This document shows, in pieces, positions 37,977 through 47,358 of a stretch of DNA of 64,000 nt. The position numbers and the translations under genes are program-made. A model generated the notes under the pieces. It saw only the letters and a program-made list of their open reading frames with translations. It was not told the origin of the DNA and did not search any database. The stretch is taken from NCBI RefSeq assembly GCF_014193845.1, contig NZ_JACHZX010000002.1, positions 372,001 to 436,000 of the forward strand, given 5' to 3'. The stretch's first letter is position 1. Every line of letters begins with the position of its first letter. The stretch is from Sphingomonas sp. BK345. Lineage in GTDB: Bacteria > Pseudomonadota > Alphaproteobacteria > Sphingomonadales > Sphingomonadaceae.

Positions 37977-38007
37977 GCCGTGCTCACGAGGGCGCTCACA
38001 GGCGCGC

Positions 38008-38745
38008 TCACAGCCGCGTCACGTCGGTGGAGAGCGCATAGCCGCCGCCCCACACCGTCTTGATGATCTCGGGTGCCTTGGGATCGGCCTCGATCTTGCG
38101 CCGCAGCCGGCTGACCTGATTGTCGATCGCGCGGTCGAACGCCGCCGCCTCACGCCCCTGCGTCAGGTCGAGCAGCTGGTCGCGCGTCAGCACCTGGCGC
38201 GGGCGCTGCACCAGCGCGAGGAGCAGGTTGTACTCGCCGGTCGACAGCGGTACCGAGACGCCCTCGCGGTCGACCAAGGCGCGCTCGCCGGTCTTGAGCA
38301 GCCAGCCCGCGAAGGCGTAGGCGCCGCTCTCGGGCGCGTGCTGACGCACGGCGCCGCCGGCGGTGCGGCGCAGGACGACCTTGATCCGCGCCGCCAGCTC
38401 GCGTGGGGAGAAGGGCTTCACGACATAGTCGTCCGCGCCCATCTCGAGCCCGACGATGCGGTCGGTTTCCTCGCTCTTGGCGGTGAGCAGGATCACCGGC
38501 GTCTCGCCGGTGGCGCGGATGTGGCGGCACAGCGACAGCCCGTCCTCGCCCGGCATCATGATGTCGAGCACGACCAGATCGATCGCATAGGCGGCCATGC
38601 GTGTCCGCGCGCTCTCCGCGTCGCCCGCCTGGGTGACGCGGAAGCCCTGCTTGGTCAGGTAGACGGCGAGCGGCTCGCGGATCGAGCGCTCGTCGTCGAC
38701 CAGCAGCAGATGCGGGATGTCGGCCATGTCGTCGGGGCCTGCCAT
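38008..38745 (-). CDS. OmpR-family response regulator
   Basis: A 245-residue regulator with a receiver domain (acidic pair DDE near 17, phospho-Asp in VVLDIMMPGEDG near 58, LLTAKSEETDR, conserved Lys in DDYVVKPF) and a winged-helix Trans_reg_C domain (LSTGEYNLLLALVQRP, DRAIDNQVSRLRRKIE, IKTVWGGGYAL). ATG at 38745 has GAGG 8 bases upstream; ATG at 38727 is an alternative. It precedes its histidine kinase in the operon. Confidence 0.95.
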   Translation of the reverse strand: MAGPDDMADIPHLLLVDDERSIREPLAVYLTKQGFRVTQAGDAESARTRMAAYAIDLVVLDIMMPGEDGLSLCRHIRATGETPVILLTAKSEETDRIVGLEMGADDYVVKPFSPRELAARIKVVLRRTAGGAVRQHAPESGAYAFAGWLLKTGERALVDREGVSVPLSTGEYNLLLALVQRPRQVLTRDQLLDLTQGREAAAFDRAIDNQVSRLRRKIEADPKAPEIIKTVWGGGYALSTDVTRL

Positions 38746-38775
38746 AGCTGATGCCTCGATGGGAAGGGCCGGGTG

Positions 38776-39435
38776 TCAGTCGCGCTCGGGCGCGGCGTCG
38801 TCGCGATCGCCCCCACGCTCGCCGCCGCGCGGCCCGGGGCGGCGCAGGTCGCCGTCGGGGCCGATGCGGCGAGCGCGCATCATCAGCCGCATCGCCTCGC
38901 GCTCCTGCTGGTCGACGCGGCCGTCATGGTTGGTGTCGGCGCGATCGAACATTCGCAGCGCGCGCTCGCGGAACTGGGCGCGCGTCACCTCGCGCGGCTC
39001 GCGCCGGTGATGGCGGTCGCCGCGCTCGCCCCGTTCGCGTCGGCCGCCGTCGCGCTCGGGGCCGGGGGGCGGGGGAGGCGGCGGCGAGTCCGCACCCGGC
39101 GGCGGGGGCGGCGGCGGACCGTCCTCGCCGGGCGGCGGCGCCATGTCGCCGCGTGGGCGGTGCGGTGGGCGGAAGGCGCGGCGCTCGTCGCGGTCGATCT
39201 TGCCGTCGCCGTTGGTGTCCAAAGCGGCGAAGCGCCGGTCGGCCTCGGCCGCGGCCTCCTCGCGCGTCACCACGCCGTCGCGGTCGGCGTCGGCGGCGGC
39301 GAGTGGGTCGCGCGGTCCCATCGGTCCCGGCGTCGGCGCGTCGGCGCGGGCGGCAGGCAGGTCCTGCGCGAGCAGCGGCGCGGCATGGGCGAGCGCGGCG
39401 GCGCCGAGCACCACGGCGGAGAGCAAGATCTTCAT
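38776..39435 (-). CDS. secreted EF-hand calcium-binding protein
   Basis: A 219-residue protein with a signal peptide (MKILLSAVVLGAAALAHAAP). Three EF-hand loops are visible: DADRDGVVTREE, DTNGDGKIDRDE and DTNHDGRVDQQE, separated by a Pro/Gly-rich spacer with two runs of seven prolines. Asp/Asn positions 1, 3, 5 and the Glu at 12 are intact. The start at 39435 has GAGGGG 8 bases upstream. Likely periplasmic Ca2+ sensing or storage; it sits beside, and in the same direction as, the two-component system. Confidence 0.88.
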   Translation of the reverse strand: MKILLSAVVLGAAALAHAAPLLAQDLPAARADAPTPGPMGPRDPLAAADADRDGVVTREEAAAEADRRFAALDTNGDGKIDRDERRAFRPPHRPRGDMAPPPGEDGPPPPPPPGADSPPPPPPPGPERDGGRRERGERGDRHHRREPREVTRAQFRERALRMFDRADTNHDGRVDQQEREAMRLMMRARRIGPDGDLRRPGPRGGERGGDRDDAAPERD

Positions 39436-39548
39436 TGGATACACCCCTCGACACGTTCGACGGGGCTCGGGCCCCGTCCGTGTCGCGGCACTAGGCCGCG
39501 CATGTCGCGCCGGAATGTCGAAGCGCCGGAATATTGTCGCGATTTGTA

Positions 39549-40349
39549 TCAGCCGAAGATCGCGACCGACTGGAGCTGCTCGGCGACGGCGCGGCGGTCC
39601 GCGTCCCAGATCGCCATCTGCTGCGACGAGGCGCCATCGCGCGCGTGATCGGTGGCGGAGCGCAGCAGCCACCAGCCGCCGCGCGTCGTCGGGGCGGGGG
39701 CGAGCAGGTTGAGCTGCCAGGTCATCGAGCTCACCGGCGCGCCGATGCCGAGCAGCCGCAGCGCGGCGGGCGGCAGGCAGTCGCCGATCGCCAGCAGCTC
39801 GACCTCGGGATGGAGCCCGTCGCGCTCGGCCAGCCGCGCCCAGCGCAGCCACGCCGCCGGATCGCCCTGGCCGGGCGGGTCGACGAACTCGAAGTGGCGC
39901 GTGAACGCCACCTGCGGGTGGCCGCCGCGCAGCACGCGGTCATCGGGCGCGGGCGGCGTCGCGGGCGGCGCAGCGCCGCGGGTGTGCGCCAGCGCGTCGG
40001 GCAGCGCGCGCATGAAGACGAAGGTGCAGCGGACGCCGAGCCCGGCCTCGCCGCTCACCTCGGCGGCGACGAAGGCGGCGTTGCGCCCGCGACGCAGCAG
40101 CGTCGCGGAGACCGTCACCGCACCGGCGAGCGGCCCGACGAACGCTACCTGCGCCGAGCGTAGCGGCGGCAGTTCGGGCTCGAGCTGACGTGCCGCGTGT
40201 AACGCCAGCGCCGCCGAGAGGCCGCCGAACGCGGTCCGGCCCTGCTGCCAGTCGGGCGGGATCGAGCCGTGCCAGCGCGCCGCGCCATCGTCGCGGACGA
40301 GCGCGGCGAGCAGCTGGGCGAGCGGGGTGGCGGAGACTGGGTCGGTCAT
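39549..40349 (-). CDS. thioesterase-family (double hotdog) protein
   Basis: A 266-residue TesB-like/4HBT_3 protein. IPPDWQQGRTAFGGLSAALALHAARQ holds the first hotdog helix with the expected FGG motif. LRSAQVAFVGPLAGAVTVSATLLRRGRNAAFVAAEV and, in the second half, SSMTWQLNLLAPAPTTRGGWWLLRSATDHARDG are the second. It probably hydrolyses medium- or long-chain acyl-CoA; the substrate is not known. Monocistronic. Confidence 0.85.
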   Translation of the reverse strand: MTDPVSATPLAQLLAALVRDDGAARWHGSIPPDWQQGRTAFGGLSAALALHAARQLEPELPPLRSAQVAFVGPLAGAVTVSATLLRRGRNAAFVAAEVSGEAGLGVRCTFVFMRALPDALAHTRGAAPPATPPAPDDRVLRGGHPQVAFTRHFEFVDPPGQGDPAAWLRWARLAERDGLHPEVELLAIGDCLPPAALRLLGIGAPVSSMTWQLNLLAPAPTTRGGWWLLRSATDHARDGASSQQMAIWDADRRAVAEQLQSVAIFG

Positions 40350-40479
40350 CGCGCCACGCTAGCCGCGGATCGCGGCGGATCAATGCCGCGCGCCACCGCG
40401 GGGCGAGAAGAGTCGGCCGCGCGTCCCGTCGGCCTCGTGGGATGCGCTATGAAGGAGGCTGCGACAACGAGGAGATGAC

Positions 40480-40989
40480 ATGAGGCGTACGCTGCTGGTG
40501 ATCGACGTCCAGAACGCCTATTTCGCGCGCGGCGCGCTGCCGCTGTGGCGCGCCGAGGCGGTGGAGGAGCGGATCGTCGCCGCGATCGCCGCGGCGCAGG
40601 CGGCGGGCGATCAGGTCGTGCTGGTGCGCCACGTCGCCGCCGGCGGTCCCTTCGCCGAGGACGAGCCCGGCAGCGTGATCCGCCCCGCGATCATGGACGC
40701 GGCGGAGGGCGCCGCGGTGATCACCAAGAGCTATCCCGACGCCTTCCAGGAGACCGATCTCGGCGCGCATCTGCTCGACACGGGTGAGCTCTTCATCTGC
40801 GGCATGATGACGCAGAATTGCGTTACCTACACCGCGCTCGCGCCCGAGGCGACGGTGCTCGACCGCCGCGTGGTCGGCGACCTGTGCACCGCACCGACCG
40901 ACTTCGTCCACCAGGTCGCGCTCGCCGCGCTGGGCTCGAAGATCCCGGTCGTCACCGCGGCGGAGGTATGGCCGACGCGGCAGGGGTGA
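40480..40989 (+). CDS. isochorismatase-like cysteine hydrolase
   Basis: A 169-residue protein. The catalytic triad of the family is visible: Asp9 in LLVIDVQNAY, Lys in VITKSYPDAF (near 86), and the nucleophile Cys in FICGMMTQNCVTYTA (near 112) with the preceding cis-peptide. This family includes nicotinamidases, isochorismatases and N-carbamoyl hydrolases; the substrate cannot be assigned. Start ATG after GACAACGAGGAGATGAC (GAGGAG site). Confidence 0.92.
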   Translation: MRRTLLVIDVQNAYFARGALPLWRAEAVEERIVAAIAAAQAAGDQVVLVRHVAAGGPFAEDEPGSVIRPAIMDAAEGAAVITKSYPDAFQETDLGAHLLDTGELFICGMMTQNCVTYTALAPEATVLDRRVVGDLCTAPTDFVHQVALAALGSKIPVVTAAEVWPTRQG

Positions 40990-41013
40990 GGCGAGCGAAC
41001 CTCGCTCTGCCCA

Positions 41014-41111
41014 CCGTCATCCCCGGCCCTGAGCCGGTATCCACGTCGCCGCATGTAAAGGAGGTTGGCGTGTTCGGCGGCCTGGATCCCCGGCCAGGCC
41101 CGGATGACGGG
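41014..41111. repeat. inverted REP-like pair
   Basis: CGTCATCCCCGGCCCTGAGC at the left (about 41016) and GGATCCCCGGCCAGGCCCGG running into GATGACGG at the right (about 41083-41110), in inverted arrangement, with a 40-base centre. This is another GTCATCCCCGG / CCGGGATGAC family copy and accounts for nearly half of the 220-base intergenic gap. Confidence 0.6.
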
Positions 41112-41209
41112 AAGGCGCGATGACAGATCGTTGACGAGAGCGGGCGCGGGCGTCGGCGTGCTGCCCTTCTCTCACCGGCGCTCGCCACGTGACCTCTGGT
41201 CAACCTACC

Positions 41210-41899
41210 CTATCGCTCGGTCTGGCCGAACAGCACGCGCCGCTGCTCCTCGCTCATCTCCGCCGGCTGCGCCTGCACCCGCGCGCCCTGCTCATAGGCG
41301 CGCACCACCGCGGGGCGCGCTTTGATCCGCGCGTGCCATGCCGCGATATTGGGGAAGTCGTTGATGTTCTGCCCCTGCGGCTCGGGCAGGATCCAAGGGA
41401 AGCAGGCCATGTCGGCGACGCTGTACTCGCCGCCGGCGACATAGTCGCGCCCTTCCAGCCGCCGCTCGAGCACGCCGTACAGCCGCTCGGTCTCCTTGAG
41501 ATAGCGTTCGATCGCATAGGGTACGCGCTCGGGCGCGTAGCGGGTGAAATGGTGGTTCTGCCCCAGCATCGGGCCGAGCCCGCCGACCTGCCACATCAGC
41601 CACTCGAGCACCTCGACATGCGCGCGCGGCGTCACCCCGCCGAACTGCCCGGTCTTGTGCGCGAGATAGAGCAGGATCGCGCCGCTCTCGAACACGCTGA
41701 CCGGCGCGCCGCCGTCGGTCGGCGCATGGTCGACGATCGCGGGCATGCGGTTGTTGGGCGAGATCGCCAGGAACTCGGGGCGGAACTGCTCGCCCTTGCC
41801 GATATTGACCGGGTGGACGGTGTAGTCGACCCCGGCCTCCTCCAGGAAGATCGTGATCTTGTGGCCGTTCGGCGTGGGCCAGTAATGCAGGTCGATCAT
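41210..41899 (-). CDS. glutathione S-transferase (YfcG/GstB-like)
   Basis: A 229-residue GST of the disulfide-reductase type: MIDLHYWPTPNGHKITIFLEEAG, ISPNNRMPAIVDH (the N-x-x-x-P-A/I motif) and FESGAILLYLAHKTGQF. The C-terminal domain has EYSVADMACFPWI (N-cap box). ATG at 41899 overlaps the MFS stop (ATGA), so the pair is coupled. Probably reduces disulfide-bonded glutathione adducts. Confidence 0.92.
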   Translation of the reverse strand: MIDLHYWPTPNGHKITIFLEEAGVDYTVHPVNIGKGEQFRPEFLAISPNNRMPAIVDHAPTDGGAPVSVFESGAILLYLAHKTGQFGGVTPRAHVEVLEWLMWQVGGLGPMLGQNHHFTRYAPERVPYAIERYLKETERLYGVLERRLEGRDYVAGGEYSVADMACFPWILPEPQGQNINDFPNIAAWHARIKARPAVVRAYEQGARVQAQPAEMSEEQRRVLFGQTER

Positions 41900-43116
41900 C
41901 GCGCGTCTCCGTCGTGTGCGCGAAGGGTGGGGACGCCGAGCGCCACGATCAATGCCGCCGCGCCGATCAGCGTGCCCGCCACGACGAAGGCGAGCCCGTC
42001 GAACCCACGCCGCGCGCCCCAGGCGAGGCTCTGCGTCGCGATCAGCGGCCCGATCACCGCGGCGACCGAGTTCATGCTGCCGAGTCCACCCTGCAGCGCG
42101 CCCTGTCGCGTTCCGTCCACCAGGCGGCTGAGCAGGCCGTTCAGCGCCGGCCACGCCAGCGCTCCCAGCGCGCCGACCAGGAAGAAGGCGTAGACCTGCC
42201 AGCCCTGCGTCACGAACGCATAGGCGAGCAGGGTCGCCGCGCCGGCCATCAGCCCGATCAGCGCGGCGCGGCGCTCGCCCAGCCGCGCCACCGCGCGACG
42301 CGTGAGGATGAGCTGGACCAGCAGCTGGAGGAAGCCGACCCAGGCGAGGCTCCAGCCGATCGCGGCGGGGCTCCAGCCGAAGCGCAGCGTCGCCCAGAAG
42401 CTCCACACCGCCGGGTAGACGATACCGCCGAGCTGCCACAGGAACCAGGCGACCAGCAGCGGCGCGGCGTTGCCCGCGGCGAACAGCGGGCGGAAGGCGC
42501 CGATCACGTGCGCGTCGCGCAGGCGGAACGGCCGGCGCCGCTCGCGCCCCAGCGTCTCGGGCAGGAAGAGCAGCATCGCCACCGCGTTGAGCGCGGCCAG
42601 CGCGGCGGCCAGCGCGAACGGCGCGCGCGGTCCCCAATGCGCCACCAGCCCGCCGAGCGCGGGGCCGACGATGAAGCCGAGCCCGAACGCGGCACCGAGC
42701 AGGCCATAGCCCGCGGCGCGCTGCTCGGGCGGGGTCACGTCCGCGATCACTGCGCCGGCGGGTCCGTAGCTCGCCCCCGCCGCGCCGGCGATGACCCGGC
42801 CGAGAAAAAGCCAGGCGAGCGAGGGCGCCCCGGCCATCAGCGCATAGTCGAGCGAGAAGGCGATCATCGCCGCCACCAGCACCGGCCGCCGGCCGTAGCG
42901 GTCACCGAGGTTGCCGAGGATCGGCCCGGCGACGAACTGCGCCAGCGCGAAGGCGGCGAGCATCCACCCGCCGATCAGTGTGGCGTGCGCCAGGTCGGTG
43001 TGGCCGAGCGAGACGATTAGCCCGGGCAGCACGGGCATGACGATGCCGAAGCCGATCACGTCGACCGTGACGGCAGCGAGGACGATCGGCACGGCGCGAT
43101 GCGGAAGGCGGGGCAT
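41896..43116 (-). CDS. major facilitator superfamily drug exporter (TCR/Tet-type)
   Basis: A 12-helix MFS permease of about 406 residues. DVIGFGIVMPVLPGLI in TM1, GNLGDRYGRRPVLV (the motif A of H+ antiporters) between TM2 and TM3, and VIAGAAGASYGPAGAVIADVTPPEQRAAGYG around TM5 (motif C) point to a drug/H+ antiporter like TetA(B)/TCR. Start uncertain: ATG at 43116 is preferred, ATG at 43173 is possible. Its stop overlaps the GST start. Substrate unknown. Confidence 0.88.
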   Translation of the reverse strand: MPRLPHRAVPIVLAAVTVDVIGFGIVMPVLPGLIVSLGHTDLAHATLIGGWMLAAFALAQFVAGPILGNLGDRYGRRPVLVAAMIAFSLDYALMAGAPSLAWLFLGRVIAGAAGASYGPAGAVIADVTPPEQRAAGYGLLGAAFGLGFIVGPALGGLVAHWGPRAPFALAAALAALNAVAMLLFLPETLGRERRRPFRLRDAHVIGAFRPLFAAGNAAPLLVAWFLWQLGGIVYPAVWSFWATLRFGWSPAAIGWSLAWVGFLQLLVQLILTRRAVARLGERRAALIGLMAGAATLLAYAFVTQGWQVYAFFLVGALGALAWPALNGLLSRLVDGTRQGALQGGLGSMNSVAAVIGPLIATQSLAWGARRGFDGLAFVVAGTLIGAAALIVALGVPTLRAHDGDAR

Positions 43117-43265
43117 GAGGGTATCATAGCGCGGCGTACGCGCGCTGTCGGCCCGGCCAACAAGCTGATCCATGTGAGAAGAATATGGCGCGAACCGGTA
43201 CCAAGGCTTGCCCTGTGCGCCCGTCGCGGTAATGAGATGTAAATAAGGGTTGCTGGGGGGCGCCG

Positions 43266-44108
43266 GTGGGGGATCAGGAGAGCGTCGCGGTCGCGTATCA
43301 CCGCCCGAGCGACGCCTTGACGCATCATGTCACGGGCTATCACCGCTTCGCCGCGCCGGTGGTGCCGGGGCACGTCTTCCACGATGCTTTCTTTCCCAGC
43401 GTCGCGACGATCCGGGTGACGCTGTCGGGTAGCCCACCCTGGGCGCTGCGAATCGGCAGCCGCACCTATGATCCAATGCCGACGGTCGCGCTGACCGGGC
43501 CGACTAGCTATGCGGGCTATGTCACCAGCTCGGGCGGCACGCTGGTCGGCGCCGGCCTGCTACCTTTTGGCTGGGCACAGATGTTCGGCGGCGACGTGTC
43601 GCGGCTGTCGAACCGGGTCGTGCCGCTCGACGAGCTCGATCCCGGCGCCGAGATGTTGCGCGCCGCGCTCGAGTCGGGCGAGCCGTTCCAGCAGGTATTC
43701 GACAGCTGGCTCGAGGCGCGGTTGCAGCGCCGCCCGCCGGCCGACCCACGGATCGACCGTCTGTGCACGATGCTGCGCGATCCCGCGACGACGCGGATCG
43801 AGGCGGTGGCCGACGCGCTCAACATGACGCCGCGCGCGCTCGCCGCGCTGACCCGCTTCAACTTCGGCTTCACTCCCAAACTGCTGCTGCGCCGCACGCG
43901 CTTCCTGCGCGCGCTGAGCCTGGTGCTGACCCAACCCGACGCCGCGCCGATGGCGCTGGAGGACGCGGGCTATTGGGACCGCTCGCATTTTCTGCGCGAC
44001 AGCCACCTGTTCCTGGGCTGCTCGGTGCGCGAGTTCTCGCGCCGGCGCGGCCCGCATAACCAGCTCGCCATCCGCGCGCGGACGGAGGCGTTGGGCGAAC
44101 CGGTGTAG
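43266..44108 (+). CDS. AraC-family transcriptional regulator
   Basis: A 280-residue regulator with GTG start. The C-terminal AraC DNA-binding domain shows HTH1 RIEAVADALNMTPRALAALTRFNFGFTPKLLLRRTRFLRAL and HTH2 ALEDAGYWDRSHFLRDSHLFLGCSVREF, with the conserved GYxDxSHF motif. The N-terminal 130 residues have no clear pocket motif. It is divergent from the MFS-GST pair, which it may regulate. Confidence 0.9.
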   Translation: MGDQESVAVAYHRPSDALTHHVTGYHRFAAPVVPGHVFHDAFFPSVATIRVTLSGSPPWALRIGSRTYDPMPTVALTGPTSYAGYVTSSGGTLVGAGLLPFGWAQMFGGDVSRLSNRVVPLDELDPGAEMLRAALESGEPFQQVFDSWLEARLQRRPPADPRIDRLCTMLRDPATTRIEAVADALNMTPRALAALTRFNFGFTPKLLLRRTRFLRALSLVLTQPDAAPMALEDAGYWDRSHFLRDSHLFLGCSVREFSRRRGPHNQLAIRARTEALGEPV

Positions 44109-44159
44109 CGGGGCGGGGCGTGGAGTGCCCCACCCTCAAGGCCTTCCCATCCCGTTTTC

Positions 44160-44282
44160 CCGTTCGCGCTGAGGAGGCCCTGAGCTTGTCGAAGTGCCGT
44201 CTCGAAGCATATGGCTCGACGCGTGCGAACGCGCTTCGAGACGAGGCTTCGACAACCTCAGCCTCTCCTCAGCCCGAGCGGT
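44160..44282. repeat. inverted REP-like unit
   Basis: CGTTCGCGCTGAGGAGGCCC followed by TGAGCTTGTCGAAGTGCCGT at the left, and GCTTCGAGACGAGGCTTCGA...CCTCAGCCTCTCCTCAG at the right, as in the 36.3 and 47.2 kb copies. The arms can pair as a long hairpin. The copy lies between the convergent AraC and TetR genes, 34 bases short of the TetR stop. Confidence 0.65.
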
Positions 44283-44316
44283 TCGAATACCGGCATCAGA
44301 TCCGTAAGGAGTCGCC

Positions 44317-45552
44317 TCACTCCCCCAGCAGACGATCGTCGAACATGCCGAACAGCAAGGTCGAGGCGTAGAGCCCCACGGCGTGCTCCTGCGCCATGGT
44401 CGAGGCCCATTTCCGCATGTCGAAGGCGGCGTTGAGCAGCGCCATCAGCGCCTGGCTCGCGATCAAGCTGTCGACCGCGCGGATTGCCCCTTCGGCGGCA
44501 CCGTCCATCAGCGTGCCGGCGAAGCGACGCGCGATCCGGGTGGAGCGGTCGACCATCTGCTGGCGCTCGCCCGGCGGCAGACCGCTCAGCGCGGTGGTGC
44601 GCAGCAGCGAGCCGCTGTCGGAGAACTGCACCCCCACCAGCGTCGCCACCGCGTCGCACAGCCGCTGCCAGTGCGTGCCGCCGCGCGCGTCGGCGCTGCG
44701 CTGTGCCGCCGCGATCGTGTCGAAGCTGCGACGGTAGCAGGCCGCGACCAGATCGTCCTTGGCGTCGAGATGGTGGTAGAAGCTGCCCTTGGTCACGTTG
44801 AGCTCGGAGGCGATCCGCTGCACCGAGGCGCCGCGATAACCCAGCTCGTTGATCAGCCGCGTCGCCGCCAGCAGGAAGGCGTCGCGCCCCGGCATGCCAT
44901 CGTCCTGCTCGAGCGTCAGCGGGCGCGGCGCCCAGCGCGCGTCCGCGCCGGCCAAGCCATGGCGGAACAGGTCCATCAGCCGCTCGGCGGCGCGCGGGTA
45001 TTGATCGGCGTCGTAGCGCGGCAGCCACGCCGGCAGCCAGAACATATTCTCCAGCAGCACGTGCGCGCGCGCGCCGGCGAGGTCGACCGCGCCGCGGGCG
45101 CGCTGCTCGCCCCACAGCGCGCGGGTGCGGCGGAACACCTCGCGCCAGCGCGCCATCAGCCGGGCACGCACCGGCTCGTCCATCGCACGCAAGTCGGACA
45201 GCACCGCGAAGGCGCGTTCCTCGCCGCGCTCGATCCGGGCGAGCCGCGCGAGGTTCAGCGTGACCAGCCGTTCGACCCGCTCGGGCGGCGTCGGCTCGGC
45301 CGCGGCTGCGTCGAGCATCGCCAGCAGATAGTCGAGCGTGTGCTCGAACGCGGCGGCGGCGAGGTCTTCCTTGCGCTTGAAATAATACGTGACGCTGGTG
45401 GTGTTGAGCCCGACGCGGCGCGCTACGTCGGCGAAGGTCATGCCCTTGGCGCTCTGTTCGTTGATCGCTTCCGCCGCGGCGGCCAGGATCGCCTCGCGCT
45501 TCTCGCGAAAGCGCCGCGTGGCGGTGGCGTCGTCGGTCCTCAGATCCCCCAT
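44317..45552 (-). CDS. tandem TetR-domain regulator
   Basis: A 411-residue protein in which two complete TetR units are fused. HTH 1 is FADVARRVGLNTTSVTYYFKRKEDLAAAAF (about residues 35-70); HTH 2 is VQRIASELNVTKGSFYHHLDAKDDLVAAC (about 230-265), each with its own helical ligand region. Normal TetR proteins are about 200 residues and dimerise. Start chosen at ATG 45552 (MGDLRTDD). It is divergent from the acyl-CoA dehydrogenase and probably regulates that catabolic unit. Confidence 0.9.
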   Translation of the reverse strand: MGDLRTDDATATRRFREKREAILAAAAEAINEQSAKGMTFADVARRVGLNTTSVTYYFKRKEDLAAAAFEHTLDYLLAMLDAAAAEPTPPERVERLVTLNLARLARIERGEERAFAVLSDLRAMDEPVRARLMARWREVFRRTRALWGEQRARGAVDLAGARAHVLLENMFWLPAWLPRYDADQYPRAAERLMDLFRHGLAGADARWAPRPLTLEQDDGMPGRDAFLLAATRLINELGYRGASVQRIASELNVTKGSFYHHLDAKDDLVAACYRRSFDTIAAAQRSADARGGTHWQRLCDAVATLVGVQFSDSGSLLRTTALSGLPPGERQQMVDRSTRIARRFAGTLMDGAAEGAIRAVDSLIASQALMALLNAAFDMRKWASTMAQEHAVGLYASTLLFGMFDDRLLGE

Positions 45553-45639
45553 GGCGCGATGGGTAGCACGTCGCTTTCGAAGATACAGTCCCTTTTCCAT
45601 CGACATGCATCGAAGCTGGTGGCACCACGAAGCGTGCTT

Positions 45640-45655
45640 TACCGAATACGCGGTA
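45640..45655. promoter_or_regulatory. candidate TetR operator between divergent genes
   Basis: TACCGAATACGCGGTA has perfect 5-base inverted ends (TACCG/CGGTA) and lies 41 bases upstream of the acyl-CoA dehydrogenase start, in the 143-base divergent region. Its length and position fit a TetR half-site pair, but nothing shows binding. Confidence 0.3.
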
Positions 45656-45695
45656 TGGCCTAAGCCCGGTCGCGACCAACGAGGAGAGGGTGGCG

Positions 45696-46982
45696 ATGGA
45701 CTTCACGCTGAGCGAGCGCGAGACCTATTTCCGCGACCGTGTCCGCGCCTTCATCGCGCGCCATATCGCACCGCGCGACCACGAGTATGAGCAGCAGCTG
45801 GCGAGTGGCGAGCGCTGGAAGGTCATCCCCGTGATCGAGGAGGTCAAGCGCGCGGCGCGCGCCGAGGGGCTGTGGAACTTCTTCATGCCGCCCCACTCGG
45901 GGCAGCAGCACGTCGACGACACCTTCGCGTTCGCGGGCACCCAGCTGACCAACCTCGAATATGCGCTGTGCGCCGAGGACATGGGGCGGATCGGCTGGGC
46001 CAGCGAATGTTTCAACTGCTCCGCGCCCGACACCGGCAACATGGAGGTGCTTCACCGCTACGGCACGCGCGCACAGAAGGAGGCGTGGCTGCGCCCGCTG
46101 ATGGAGGGCGAGATCCGCTCGGTCTTCCTGATGACCGAGCCCGCGGTCGCCTCCTCCGACGCAACCAACATCGAGACGCGGATCGAGCGCGACGGCGATC
46201 ACTACGTCATCAACGGGCGCAAATGGTGGTCCTCGGGCGTGGGCGACCCGCGCTGCACGATCGGCATCCTGATGGGCAAGACCAGCTTCGAGGGCTCGCG
46301 CCACCAGCAGCAGAGCCAGGTGCTGGTGCCGCTCGACACGCCGGGCGTGAAGGTCGAGCGGCTTCTCTCGGTCTACGGCTATGACCATGCGCCGCACGGG
46401 CACGGCGAGGTGAGCTTCACCGACGTGCGTGTGCCGGTGGAGAATGTGTTGCTGGGCGAGGGGCGCGGTTTCGAGATTGCACAAGGGCGGCTCGGGCCGG
46501 GGCGGATCCACCATTGCATGCGCACGATCGGCGTCGCCGAGGTGGCGATCGAGAAGATGGCGCGGCGGCTGCTCGCCCGCGTCGCCTTCGGCAAGCGCAT
46601 CGCCGATCACAGCGTGTGGGAGCAGCGGATCGCGCGCGCGCGGATCGACATCGAGATGACCCGGCTGCTCTGCCTCAAGGCCGCGGACATGATGGACAAG
46701 GCAGGGAACAAGGCGGCGCAGCAGGAGATCGCGATGATCAAGGTGCAGGCGCCGACGATGGCGCTGCAGATCCTCGACGACGCGATCCAGGCGTTCGGCG
46801 GCGCTGGCGTGGCGGAGGACGCCGGGCTGGCGCACGCCTGGGCCTCGGTGCGGACGCTGCGCTTCGCCGATGGGCCAGACGAGGTGCACTGCCGCGCGAT
46901 CGCACGGCACGAGTTCGGGAAGTACGGTGAGGTCGGCGGCCGCGGCGCGCCGTCGAGCGGCGACGTGGGGGTGACCCGGTGA
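45696..46982 (+). CDS. acyl-CoA dehydrogenase (ACAD10/11-like)
   Basis: A 428-residue flavoprotein. An N-terminal helical domain is followed by the FAD/acyl region [28 protein letters not shown], and the C-terminal [28 protein letters not shown] with [18 protein letters not shown], which carries the acidic base of the ACAD10/11 group. ATG at 45696 has GAGGAGAGG upstream. Neighbouring APH-kinase, SDR and alcohol dehydrogenase suggest catabolism of hydroxy- or branched acyl-CoA. Confidence 0.92.
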   Translation: MDFTLSERETYFRDRVRAFIARHIAPRDHEYEQQLASGERWKVIPVIEEVKRAARAEGLWNFFMPPHSGQQHVDDTFAFAGTQLTNLEYALCAEDMGRIGWASECFNCSAPDTGNMEVLHRYGTRAQKEAWLRPLMEGEIRSVFLMTEPAVASSDATNIETRIERDGDHYVINGRKWWSSGVGDPRCTIGILMGKTSFEGSRHQQQSQVLVPLDTPGVKVERLLSVYGYDHAPHGHGEVSFTDVRVPVENVLLGEGRGFEIAQGRLGPGRIHHCMRTIGVAEVAIEKMARRLLARVAFGKRIADHSVWEQRIARARIDIEMTRLLCLKAADMMDKAGNKAAQQEIAMIKVQAPTMALQILDDAIQAFGGAGVAEDAGLAHAWASVRTLRFADGPDEVHCRAIARHEFGKYGEVGGRGAPSSGDVGVTR

Positions 46983-47016
46983 GGAGAGTGGGCGCGCTCT
47001 CTCGCCGTCTGTTCCG

Positions 47017-47177
47017 GCGTCATCCTGAGCTCGTTTCAGGATCCACCGTCGCGCGAGAGCCGCAGCGTCTGAGTGACTCGCACCGTGGTGTTCGCGCGGG
47101 ATCGTTTCGCCCGCACGCGATCTTTGCTCGCCGGAGGCGAGCCAAAGCGCGAACACGTAACGAGCTCGAGATGACGC
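47017..47177. repeat. REP-like repeat pair, right arm eroded
   Basis: CGTCATCCTGAGCTCGTTTC...AGGATCCACCG at 47017-47047 is a full hairpin. The only opposite copy is the partial ACGAGCTCGAGATGACGC at 47160-47177. The DNA between (47048-47159) shows no gene, though it contains a small inverted motif (TTTGCTCGCCGG/AGGCGAGCCAAAG). Confidence 0.5.
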
Positions 47178-47209
47178 TGAAAGAGTCGGGAGGTGCTGCT
47201 TCGCTCTCG

Positions 47210-47335
47210 CTCGTTCGTGCTGAGGAGAGGCTGAGCTTGCCGAAGCCTCGTCTCGAAGCGCGGCCGCGAGCGTCCGGCCGGTGCTTCGAGACGGCGCTTC
47301 GACTTCGCTCAGTGCCTCCTCAGCACGAACGGTCG
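47210..47335. repeat. inverted REP-like unit upstream of the alcohol dehydrogenase
   Basis: CGTTCGTGCTGAGGAGAGGC at the left and GCTTCGAGACGGCGCTTCGA...CTCAGTGCCTCCTCAGCACGAACGG at the right, inverted with respect to each other, as in the 36.3 and 44.2 kb units. Together with the repeat at 47017-47177 it fills the 376-base gap before the alcohol dehydrogenase, leaving no other feature. Confidence 0.65.
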
Positions 47336-47358
47336 GCATCCCCGCGGCACGTCTCTCG

